A stretch of 5,341 bases of DNA from an uncultured Bacteroidales bacterium (GTDB lineage Bacteria; Bacteroidota; Bacteroidia; Bacteroidales; Muribaculaceae). Below the pieces are notes generated by a model, which was not told the DNA's origin, did not search any database, and saw nothing but the letters and a program-made list of their open reading frames with translations. Made by a program: the position numbers and the translations under genes. Below, in pieces: positions 1 through 5,341 of this stretch (positions within the stretch are counted from its first letter, which is position 1; each line of letters begins with the position of its first letter). The stretch lies in the NCBI GenBank assembly GCA_947176515.1, contig CAMWQZ010000119.1, positions 1 through 5,341 on the forward strand, written 5' to 3'.

Positions 1-54
1 ATTATATAAAATTTGTGAATGTATTCTAAATTAACTATGATTTTCACCATAAAG

Positions 55-86
55 TTTGGTCAAATGTCAAAAAGTGCGTACATTTG
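55..86 (+). promoter_or_regulatory. Bacteroidota-type sigma-ABfr promoter
   Basis: TTTG at 55-58 is followed after 20 bases by TACATTTG at 79-86. This matches the Bacteroidota primary promoter consensus (-33 TTTG, 19-21 bases, -7 TAnnTTTG) at every fixed position. Transcription would start around 90-94 and run rightward. The spacer carries a direct repeat GTCAAA (59-64 and 66-71), and TTTG-GT-CAAA (55-64) is a small inverted repeat over the -33 box. These could be an operator but are too short to claim. No gene start follows closely, so the promoter appears to serve the short transcript that ends at about 160. Confidence 0.75.
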
Positions 87-91
87 CATGT

Positions 92-160
92 GTGTTTTTC
101 ATAGTATTAGATTAAGATAAAGGTTTAAGGAAAAGAGTTGTCGTGAGACAACTCTTTTTT
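92..160 (+). ncRNA. Putative short RNA or terminated leader, about 70 nt
   Basis: A consensus promoter lies immediately upstream and a strong intrinsic terminator closes the interval, so the simplest product is a stand-alone RNA of about 65-70 nucleotides. The part before the hairpin is unstructured and AT-rich, with CATAGTATTAGATT at 100-113 followed by a purine-rich AAGG-containing stretch. From memory, similar 'ATAGTATTAGATTTAAGG' strings precede terminators in many Bacteroidales intergenic regions, which would make this one copy of a dispersed family; I could not align it. It could instead be an attenuated leader of the lipoprotein gene, although that gene has its own promoter candidate further on. 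It contains no convincing reading frame. Confidence 0.45.
131..160 (+). terminator. Strong intrinsic terminator with GTGA tetraloop
   Basis: AAAAGAGTTGTC (131-142) and GACAACTCTTTT (147-158) are perfect reverse complements around a GTGA loop (143-146), a GNRA-class tetraloop. The core of eight mixed pairs is flanked by four A-U pairs, and the T run continues through 160 and into TATTT. This is a textbook Rho-independent terminator for rightward transcription. On the opposite strand the hairpin is followed by TTTTCC only, so it would be a weaker leftward terminator, possibly for antisense read-through from the leftward gene cluster. Confidence 0.85.
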
Positions 161-180
161 ATTTGGTTAAAATCAGTGGG

Positions 181-252
181 ATAGGGCTTATAGGGCTAAT
201 TGGACCAATAAGGCTAATTGGGCCTATAGGGCAAATAAGGCAAATAAGGAGG
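181..252. repeat. Eight imperfect 9-base tandem repeats
   Basis: The stretch divides without gaps into eight 9-base units: ATAGGGCTT, ATAGGGCTA, ATTGGACCA, ATAAGGCTA, ATTGGGCCT, ATAGGGCAA, ATAAGGCAA, ATAAGGAGG. The first two bases (AT) and the GG at positions 5-6 are invariant, and C at position 8 is present in all but the last. Because the period is a multiple of three, one frame reads as an Ile-Gly/Arg-Leu/Pro/Gln triplet series, but that frame has no start codon and a stop (TAA, 169-171) shortly before the array. I read it as non-coding. It sits between the terminator and the lipoprotein promoter. ATTGGACCAAT (199-209) is a local palindrome within it. Confidence 0.75.
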
Positions 253-263
253 GATTTTGGGGC

Positions 264-294
264 TTTGTGTAGAACTTTAGGTGAGAAATCTTTG
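264..294 (+). promoter_or_regulatory. Probable promoter of the lipoprotein gene
   Basis: TTTG at 264-267, then 19 bases, then AATCTTTG at 287-294. This fits the Bacteroidota -33/-7 layout with one mismatch (A for the first T of TAnnTTTG). A start near 299-302 would leave an untranslated leader of about 28 bases, A-rich and without a Shine-Dalgarno sequence, as usual for the phylum. It is weaker than the promoter at 55-86. Confidence 0.5.
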
Positions 295-328
295 TTTATA
301 AATCGTAACAACACTTAACAATAAAAAG

Positions 329-781
329 ATGAAGATAGATAAATTACGCACTATGATTCTGGTAGTTGTCACGATGATGATGACTGTTTTTTCGGCATGC
401 AAGGGCTCTGAACCCTGGGACGAACTGCCTGAAAAGATTTCCAATTTTGTAACTCAATATTTCCCAAACACGGGAATTGATAATTTTTCGGAATCATCGA
501 CGACATATCATGTCAGAATGAGTAATGGTCCCGGCCTGACATTTAATAAGGATTGCGAATGGGAAGCAATTAATGGCTACGGAATGCCGCTGCCTCAGGT
601 TCTCCTTTTCGACCAGCTGCCGCCGGCTCTTTATAAATATCTTGAGGAAACTGAAAATCTCGGTAATGTGTTCAGCGTAGAGCGCGACACGACAACCTAC
701 ACGGTCGTATTGCTCAACTCGACCTTGAGCTATGACATCCAGACACAAGAAATCACAGGCTCTGACCGGCCAAATTCATAG
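329..781 (+). CDS. PepSY-like (DUF2874-type) small lipoprotein
   Basis: This 150-residue predicted lipoprotein has a basic start (MKIDKLR), a hydrophobic stretch at about 9-22 and a lipobox-like FSAC ending at Cys24, so it should be lipid-anchored outside the inner membrane. The mature part has two related repeats, about 33-83 and 97-143. Each starts with 'LP', has an amphipathic helix, then beta strands with a 'Y-x-V' core (TTYHVRMSNG; TTYTVVLLNS) and ends near a short 'I-N/T-G'. This matches the PepSY-like putative periplasmic family of Bacteroidales, usually about 150 residues, whose role is not firmly known. The start at 329 is preceded by the A-rich TAACAATAAAAAG; the next Met (residue 9) would cut off the basic end. 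The -3 Phe in the lipobox is slightly unusual. Its 3' end overlaps the convergent gene by 29 bases, and no terminator with a T run follows. Confidence 0.85.
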   Translation: MKIDKLRTMILVVVTMMMTVFSACKGSEPWDELPEKISNFVTQYFPNTGIDNFSESSTTYHVRMSNGPGLTFNKDCEWEAINGYGMPLPQVLLFDQLPPALYKYLEETENLGNVFSVERDTTTYTVVLLNSTLSYDIQTQEITGSDRPNS

Positions 782-1748
782 GCGTTTTCTGGAAACGCAC
801 CGAGCCGCCCTGAGTCGGAAAATTAACTTTGAGTATAGCGCCGTCAATTATGTCGGCGCTTGTTTCATATATTATCTTTGACCCAAATGCATCATACCAC
901 ACCAGGTCGTAGTGATTGACGAAGATAGTCGGTATCAAACGGCCTTTTAGCATAAGAGGCTGCCAGCGCTTAAGGTTAGCTGACGTGTCGCCGGAATTGC
1001 CCATATAGAGGATTTCGATAGTGCCGTCGGGGGCGGTGACGGTAGCAAGCATATAGTTTCCGCCAAGGTTAAGTTTGCGTAAATCTGTATCGCGGTCAAG
1101 ATAGCGCCACAGGCCTTCTGCCGGGTTGTGAGAGTCTGCTAAGATTGTTTTAAGTTGATCGACAGAGTTGATAAAGGATGATTTTAGAGAATCGCTCTCG
1201 GTGACGAACATCGAGAGTCGTGAGAGCCTCAGTTTGGAATCAGTCGATGCGGAAATATATTTTAACCCCTCAGTTACGACCGGGAATGACAACAGCGGCG
1301 CGCGCTGACCAAGCGAGAACGTTGCTCGGTCATCTTCAGGATTTTTGGTGAGAGTCATCGACCATGAGTCGATGGTTGGGTCAATATCCTTCACTATTTC
1401 ATAATCAGAGAAATTTGCAGTGAGGCGGTCAGCGGCAAAACTGCTGACGCTGACTGAGAGCGGAAGACCGTAAAGCACATCGTCAGATGACGAGCCAATG
1501 CGGTTGGCATTAATTATCGTAGTCGAACTATCGTTATATGTCAGGGTGACAGACCACGACGCATCGCTGCAGTTGCGAGGAATCTCGACACGATAATGAT
1601 AATCAATAGCATTGAACAATGGGGGCAGGGTATCGGTAGCTATGATGCCCGAGGGGAGCGCGACGGCCGGAGAGTTGTAAATCTCACGCGACGGAGCAGA
1701 TAGGGAAAAGGCCAGAGATAAGGCGGCAATAATTATCAGCCTATTCAT
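753..1748 (-). CDS. Secreted protein of unknown function
   Basis: This 331-residue protein begins with a short signal peptide (MNRL, then a hydrophobic core to about residue 18, with cleavage likely near Ala18), so it is probably periplasmic or outer-membrane associated. No Cys follows the signal, so it is not a lipoprotein. I recognise no named domain. The first part (about 45-160) looks beta-rich. The C-terminal part (about 205-322) holds the most distinctive motifs: GLWRYLDRDTD (212-222), LGGNYMLATV (228-237), GRLIPTIF (269-276), HYDLVWYDA (279-287) and a final beta segment ending VRFQK. From memory similar motifs recur in uncharacterised Bacteroidales proteins, suggesting a conserved C-terminal domain. 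The start codon lies in the end of miaA (ATGAATAG), implying translational coupling. The last nine codons and the stop overlap the convergent lipoprotein gene. Confidence 0.8.
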   Translation of the reverse strand: MNRLIIIAALSLAFSLSAPSREIYNSPAVALPSGIIATDTLPPLFNAIDYHYRVEIPRNCSDASWSVTLTYNDSSTTIINANRIGSSSDDVLYGLPLSVSVSSFAADRLTANFSDYEIVKDIDPTIDSWSMTLTKNPEDDRATFSLGQRAPLLSFPVVTEGLKYISASTDSKLRLSRLSMFVTESDSLKSSFINSVDQLKTILADSHNPAEGLWRYLDRDTDLRKLNLGGNYMLATVTAPDGTIEILYMGNSGDTSANLKRWQPLMLKGRLIPTIFVNHYDLVWYDAFGSKIIYETSADIIDGAILKVNFPTQGGSVRFQKTPMNLAGQSL

Positions 1749-2652
1749 GACCGAGGAGTTTTATTACCTCTTCGGTAAAGGTTTCATCATCTAAATCCCA
1801 CGGCAGCCAGTGAATAGGGAAACCGCGACGCTCCATGCCTCTGAACCATGTCATCTGTCTTTTGGCAAACTGATGGATTGCAATTTCAAGCGCGGCGACC
1901 ATTTCATAGAAACTTAACTGACCGATGACATGCATGGTGATAAATTTATATTCAAGTCCGTAATATATCAAATCATCAGGCGAGATGCCAGAATTAATCA
2001 GAGACTTCACCTCGTCAATCATGCCGGCCTTGATTCTTGCATGAAGGCGGTCGGAAATCCGTTTGCGGCGAAGGTCGCGCGGAATGTCTACGCCGATGGT
2101 CAGAGCGTCGGTCAACGGAGTAGGTTGGGCGTTTTGTGCCGCGTCGGGATGCTCGCGATAATAGGTTTCGATTTCGATTGCGCGGATGGCTCGCTTGGCT
2201 GTGTCGACATCGGTTGAGTTATGGAGCGTCTTCATGTCGGCGAGGATGCCGGTCAGTTCTTCAAGCGACTTGCCTTCGAGCTGGCTGCGCAACGCTTCGT
2301 TAGAAGGGACTTCTGGGAGATGCAGTCCCTTGAGCGCAGACTCAACGTACAACCCCGTGCCACCACAGACTATCGGAAACTTGCCGCGCGACTCGATGTC
2401 ATGCCGCGCGCGGTCGAAATCGCGCAGGTACTCATAAAGATTATACTTATATCCAGCCGGAGCGATGTCGATAAGATGATATGGCGTGTCGCCATATTCG
2501 TCGAGGTCTTTACCTGTGCCGAGATCCATGCCGCGGTAAATCTGACGTGAGTCAGCGCTGATAATCTCCCCGTCGAGGCGGCGAGCCAAGGAGACAGCAC
2601 GAGCTGTTTTACCAGAGGCCGTTGGACCGGTGATGAATAGTATTTTAGCCAT
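1741..2652 (-). CDS. miaA: tRNA dimethylallyltransferase MiaA
   Basis: This cytoplasmic enzyme transfers a dimethylallyl group to N6 of A37 in tRNAs that read codons starting with U, the first step towards ms2i6A. At 303 residues it has the usual family length. Visible motifs are the P-loop GPTASGKT (9-16), the ISADSRQIYRGMDLGTGK segment (31-48) with the catalytic-type Asp34, YHLID (58-62), CGGTGLY (96-102), the RAIRAIE block (154-160) and FAKRQMTWFRGMERRG (262-277). Thr16 and Asp34 correspond to the P-loop Thr and Asp implicated in catalysis in E. coli MiaA. The usual 'GYKE/GYRE' motif is replaced by YYGLEYKF (230-237). I associate this form with one of two MiaA paralogues in Bacteroidota, so this may be the second type. 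It starts 2 bases after the membrane-protein stop and overlaps the next gene by 8 bases. Confidence 0.95.
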   Translation of the reverse strand: MAKILFITGPTASGKTARAVSLARRLDGEIISADSRQIYRGMDLGTGKDLDEYGDTPYHLIDIAPAGYKYNLYEYLRDFDRARHDIESRGKFPIVCGGTGLYVESALKGLHLPEVPSNEALRSQLEGKSLEELTGILADMKTLHNSTDVDTAKRAIRAIEIETYYREHPDAAQNAQPTPLTDALTIGVDIPRDLRRKRISDRLHARIKAGMIDEVKSLINSGISPDDLIYYGLEYKFITMHVIGQLSFYEMVAALEIAIHQFAKRQMTWFRGMERRGFPIHWLPWDLDDETFTEEVIKLLGHE

Positions 2653-2654
2653 AA

Positions 2655-3950
2655 TCAGTGGCGGAAATTCTTACGCCAGAATCGACGCAGACGGAACAGG
2701 GGACGGTCTTCGTTGTTAGTCGCAATATCGAGCCAGTGGAGGTCACTATAATCGACATCCCACTTTTTAAAATCACGCAGACGGAAGGTAGGATGATAAT
2801 TTTTGATAGGATAGAGACGGTGGCCCTCGCGGTCATAAGTTTTCCATGCCATCGTGATATTGTAGATGCGGCTTAGTTCGCTTACAAGCAGTGGCGTGAG
2901 CTGATGAGATTTCAGTTTGCGGTCGAGCTCGTCAATAGTGTCCCATCTGCCTTTAATCCTTAGGTCAGCCGTTTCGGCATCATCAGGCAGGAAAACGGCA
3001 AAGTGAAAAACATTTGAGCCGTTGACATAGCCGCTGTCTGAATAGAGGTATTTGGCATCGAAATCTTTAGTGTCAGCCATATTGGCAAACTCTTTGCGCG
3101 CCTCATCGAGAGAAAAATCTTCTTTACGGGGAAAGACGGTCTTAGCCGGAGTGTCGATAAGACCATCTGATTGCTCGCTAAGCAAAATCTTGTCTCCGCA
3201 GAGAACGAGGAAGCGCACAATAGTGGTCATCGGTTTGAGGGTCTTTGACGAATGGCGAGTGAGCAGGTCGTCGCTCATCGACATATAGCGAAGCGACATG
3301 TAGACCAGCGAAATCAGATAAACCGCAATCGGCATGATAATAAAATAGAACTTATCGGGCTGATTGAAGTTGACATTTATATAGAAGAAGTAATAATATA
3401 CCCAATCTACGATGCTCAGCAGCAACGAAAGCATCAAGAGTAAACGCAGCTGATAGCGCGCTTCGCGGAAATAAAGCGAGGCAACCGCGCTCGAATGATG
3501 GTAGTAGCCAAATCGAGAATGGCAGTTCTGGCATATTTTAAGGCTATGACCTCTGGCAAGGAAATATACACTTACCGCGAGGGCGATAGGGAAGATAATC
3601 AGACTCGCAACATAAGGATGCTGAGGGTTGAATGGCTCGACAACAAATCTGCCTCCGAAGAACCACTCGGCATGAATGATATTGATAATCACCATAACCA
3701 GTCCCGACCAGAATAGGATAATGGCAGTTGCCCATACTATCAGCGAGCATGCGCCCATCTTGGAGTGTCCGGTGTCAGCTTTAAGTTTGGCCATCATGGC
3801 GTAAGCCAATACAAAAATGATAGCCGGAAGTATTACCTTTGAGATAAATAGAGAGAAAAACGTCACAAGAGCGATAGCGCCAAACGCTATCGCCCAGTTG
3901 TTCCAAAGTCCTCTTATGGTTGCGGTGGATATATTATGGTGTTGAGTCAT
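2655..3950 (-). CDS. Six-helix membrane protein with Nudix-like domain
   Basis: This is a 431-residue inner-membrane protein. Six hydrophobic segments are visible at about 19-36, 38-54, 68-92, 113-132, 168-189 and 200-220. The fourth and fifth are separated by a polar loop with CQNCHSRF (C140, C143) and a His pair at 151-152, which could hold a metal or form a half zinc ribbon. The soluble C-terminal half (about 243-431) begins with a fold resembling a Nudix hydrolase: VRFLVLCGDKILLSEQ, DTP, SLDEARKEF (280-288), FHFAVFL and GRWDTIDEL (334-342). The Nudix box GX5EX7REUXEEXGU is not intact: the Gly is gone and the paired Glu after KEF is Asn-Met. Catalysis is therefore unlikely, and a sensing or binding role is possible. 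The tail (about 370-431) is rich in aromatic and basic residues. Its start overlaps the protease stop by one base. I know no assigned function. Confidence 0.75.
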   Translation of the reverse strand: MTQHHNISTATIRGLWNNWAIAFGAIALVTFFSLFISKVILPAIIFVLAYAMMAKLKADTGHSKMGACSLIVWATAIILFWSGLVMVIINIIHAEWFFGGRFVVEPFNPQHPYVASLIIFPIALAVSVYFLARGHSLKICQNCHSRFGYYHHSSAVASLYFREARYQLRLLLMLSLLLSIVDWVYYYFFYINVNFNQPDKFYFIIMPIAVYLISLVYMSLRYMSMSDDLLTRHSSKTLKPMTTIVRFLVLCGDKILLSEQSDGLIDTPAKTVFPRKEDFSLDEARKEFANMADTKDFDAKYLYSDSGYVNGSNVFHFAVFLPDDAETADLRIKGRWDTIDELDRKLKSHQLTPLLVSELSRIYNITMAWKTYDREGHRLYPIKNYHPTFRLRDFKKWDVDYSDLHWLDIATNNEDRPLFRLRRFWRKNFRH

Positions 3951-5341
3951 TATTTCTGAGATTTCAAATTGCTATCAAAAAAGTCGAGCATCTTTGCGTA
4001 GACAACCGCTCTTGCATTGCATCCGTTAATCGAATGGTTCATGTTTGGGAAGATAAACATGTCGCAAAGCAGACCCTGAGACTGAAGGCGCGAAACAAAT
4101 TCGAGCGTGTTTGCAGGATGGACATTGTCATCGGCGGTGCCGTACATTAATAATAACGGACATTTCAGACGGGTGGTTCGGTTGATTGGCGCCGATTTGA
4201 GATAACCCTCATCGTTTTGCTGGGGAGTGAGCATGTAGCGCTCGGCATAAACGGTGTCGTAGTATCTCCAATCAGTTACAGGAGCGATGGCGACAGTCGC
4301 TGCGAAAGGCGAAGCCGCGTCAGTGGCACACATCAGCGCTTCGTAGCCACCGAAACTCCAGCCGCAGATAGCTATACGATTCTTGTCGACATAGGGCAGA
4401 GTGGCGAGATGGTTGGCGGCATTAATCTGGTCGATTGTTTCATAGTGACCGAGATTCTTATAGACGAAATCAGTGAACTGTTTGCCGCGGCCGCCAGTGC
4501 CCCGACCGTCGACACAAACTACGATATAGCCTTTCATTGCATAATATGTGTCGAAGTCCATCTGCCAACGGTTGACAACGCTTTGCGAGCCAGGGCCGCT
4601 GTATTGGGTCATCACTACAGGATAGCGCTTGGACGGGGAGAAATCAAGAGGCTTGATGATATAAGCATTGAGGTCAAAGCCGTCGCTTTTGATGGTGAAA
4701 AATTCTTTTATGGGGACGCGGCCATCATAGCGGCCACGATAGGCGGCGTTGTCTTCGATTGTGCGAATTGTCTTGCCTGAAGTATTGCAAAGGGTATAGA
4801 CGGGAGGAACCAAAGCAGTGCTATAATTGAGCATCATATAGTCCATAGTCGGGGTGAACGTTGCCGATGACCAACCTTTGTCGGGACTGATGGTCTGGAC
4901 GACGCCTTTTTTATCAATGCGGCAAATTGTGCGGTCGAGCGGCGAGGGAGCAGCCGCCTGATAATATTGGTTGCCGAGCGCATCGCTGCCATAATAAGCC
5001 GTCACATCGAAGTCACCCGAAGTGATTTGTTTTAAGTCGGCTCCGGCGTAACTATATTTATATAGGTGTGCAAAACCGCTTTTGCTCGAAAGGAGGACGA
5101 AGTGGTCGGCTTCGTAATGAATATTCTCATATGTCTCAGGGGTAATCCATGCTGACGATTGCTCAACATAGATTGATTTTACGACTGTCGACTTAGGATT
5201 GACACTATAGATTTCCAGTCGGTTCTGGTCGCGGTTGAGCGTCGGAACAATCAGCACACCTGTTGGGGCATAGTGGATATTGGGGATATACTCGATAGTT
5301 TTGTCGGGCATATCGACATCTTTCACCTTACGGGTCTCTAC
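3950..5341 (-). CDS. Dipeptidyl-peptidase IV-like S9 protease, 5' truncated
   Basis: Only the C-terminal 463 residues are visible; the frame stays open through the window edge (VETRK precedes the GTG at 5326, which is not the true start). Family members have about 700-750 residues, so roughly 250-290 residues, including the export signal, part of the beta-propeller and the Glu-Glu motif binding the substrate N-terminus, lie outside. Residues 1 to about 205 are propeller blades; the rest is an alpha/beta-hydrolase domain. Counting from the edge, key features are YSGPGSQ with the oxyanion Tyr247, VDGRGTGGRG, GWSFGG (327-332) with nucleophile Ser329, YAERYM (365-370), GTADDNVH with Asp404, and NMNHSI with His436. 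The triad is intact. The order and wording match bacterial DPP IV of Porphyromonas type, which removes X-Pro (or X-Ala) dipeptides from peptide N-termini in the periplasm. Gly-Trp-Ser-Phe replaces the more usual Gly-Trp-Ser-Tyr. It is the first visible gene of the leftward unit. Confidence 0.92.
   Translation of the reverse strand, partial: VETRKVKDVDMPDKTIEYIPNIHYAPTGVLIVPTLNRDQNRLEIYSVNPKSTVVKSIYVEQSSAWITPETYENIHYEADHFVLLSSKSGFAHLYKYSYAGADLKQITSGDFDVTAYYGSDALGNQYYQAAAPSPLDRTICRIDKKGVVQTISPDKGWSSATFTPTMDYMMLNYSTALVPPVYTLCNTSGKTIRTIEDNAAYRGRYDGRVPIKEFFTIKSDGFDLNAYIIKPLDFSPSKRYPVVMTQYSGPGSQSVVNRWQMDFDTYYAMKGYIVVCVDGRGTGGRGKQFTDFVYKNLGHYETIDQINAANHLATLPYVDKNRIAICGWSFGGYEALMCATDAASPFAATVAIAPVTDWRYYDTVYAERYMLTPQQNDEGYLKSAPINRTTRLKCPLLLMYGTADDNVHPANTLEFVSRLQSQGLLCDMFIFPNMNHSINGCNARAVVYAKMLDFFDSNLKSQK

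Larger units (their letters stand above)
1..328. other. Intergenic region with two promoters, terminator and repeat
   Basis: No credible gene lies in this AT-rich stretch. Reading left to right it holds about 54 bases of AT-rich sequence with no feature I can name, a strong promoter-like pair, a short predicted transcript closed by a hairpin terminator, a 9-base tandem repeat, and a second promoter next to the lipoprotein gene. A TAaaaTTTG-like string at 7-15 resembles a -7 element with one extra spacer base, but its -33 partner would lie outside the window. Confidence 0.8.
753..5341 (-). other. Compact four-gene leftward transcription unit
   Basis: Four leftward genes are joined with almost no spacing. 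The protease stop and membrane-protein start share one base (TAATG at 3952-3948), the membrane protein and miaA are separated by 2 bases, and the miaA stop lies inside an 8-base overlap (ATGAATAG, 1748-1741) with the start of the last gene. There is no room for internal terminators, and I found no exact CAAAnnTA (a leftward -7 box) just ahead of the internal starts. The unit's promoter must lie beyond 5341. No terminator follows the last gene, so transcripts probably run on, antisense to the lipoprotein gene. Confidence 0.75.

Noticed and set aside
88..120. A 10-residue reading frame (ATG at 88, TAA at 118-120) inside the short RNA unit.
   Set aside because: The ATG lies at or before the predicted transcription start, has no ribosome-binding context and the peptide shows no leader-like codon run, so it is probably chance.
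172..315. An open frame through the 9-base repeat reading as Ile-Gly/Arg-x triplets.
   Set aside because: It has no ATG, GTG or TTG start before the repeat and is preceded by a stop; the triplet pattern is a by-product of the 9-base period.
782..798. Hairpin GCGTTT-TCTGG-AAACGC directly after the lipoprotein stop codon, a possible terminator.
   Set aside because: Only six pairs and no T run on either strand; it lies within codons of the convergent gene and could be chance. It may at most shield the 3' end of the mRNA.
2221..2550. Open frames on the + strand opposite miaA.
   Set aside because: They mirror a strongly conserved MiaA coding sequence and have no recognisable features.
4217..4780. 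A 187-codon open frame on the + strand opposite the protease gene.
   Set aside because: The opposite strand encodes clear DPP IV catalytic motifs over the same bases, and the + frame gives no recognisable protein or start context; it is a shadow frame.
5324..5326. GTG as the possible start of the protease.
   Set aside because: The frame continues open to the window edge with family-like sequence, and a DPP IV needs roughly 250 or more further N-terminal residues including an export signal, so this is an internal Val codon.
1..5341. CRISPR arrays, tRNA or rRNA genes, insertion sequences, phage or defence genes.
   Set aside because: I saw no spaced direct repeats, cloverleaf-like segments, transposase motifs or terminal inverted repeats; the genes are ordinary Bacteroidales chromosomal families.

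Overview
The window looks like a chromosomal segment from a Bacteroidales bacterium. The reasons are: promoter-like elements of the Bacteroidota type (TTTG, about 20 bases, then TAnnTTTG), A-rich translation starts with no Shine-Dalgarno sequence, a small lipoprotein of the PepSY-like family common in gut Bacteroidales, the 'YYGLEYKF' variant of MiaA, and a dipeptidyl-peptidase IV-type S9 protease. A gut family such as Muribaculaceae or Bacteroidaceae is plausible, but the sequence alone does not decide it.

Left end (1-328) has no gene. It holds a near-consensus promoter (55-86), a short predicted transcript ending in a strong GNRA-looped intrinsic terminator (131-160), a run of eight imperfect 9-base tandem repeats (181-252), and a second, weaker promoter (264-294) about 35 bases before the first gene. 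The first part therefore reads as an independent short RNA unit of about 70 nucleotides.

The only rightward gene (329-781) encodes a 150-residue lipoprotein with two PepSY-like repeats. Its last 29 bases overlap, tail to tail, the end of the leftward gene cluster.

The rest (753-5341) is one leftward, extremely compact gene cluster. In transcription order it holds a dipeptidyl-peptidase IV-like serine protease (5' end beyond the window), a six-helix membrane protein with a CxxC loop and a degenerate Nudix-like cytoplasmic domain, the tRNA dimethylallyltransferase MiaA, and a secreted protein of unknown function. Junctions are a 1-base TAATG overlap, a 2-base gap and an 8-base overlap, so co-transcription and translational coupling are likely. 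The four products share no obvious pathway. The gene content is mostly ordinary core Bacteroidales. The less explained parts are the short RNA unit, the 9-base repeat and the Nudix-like membrane protein.
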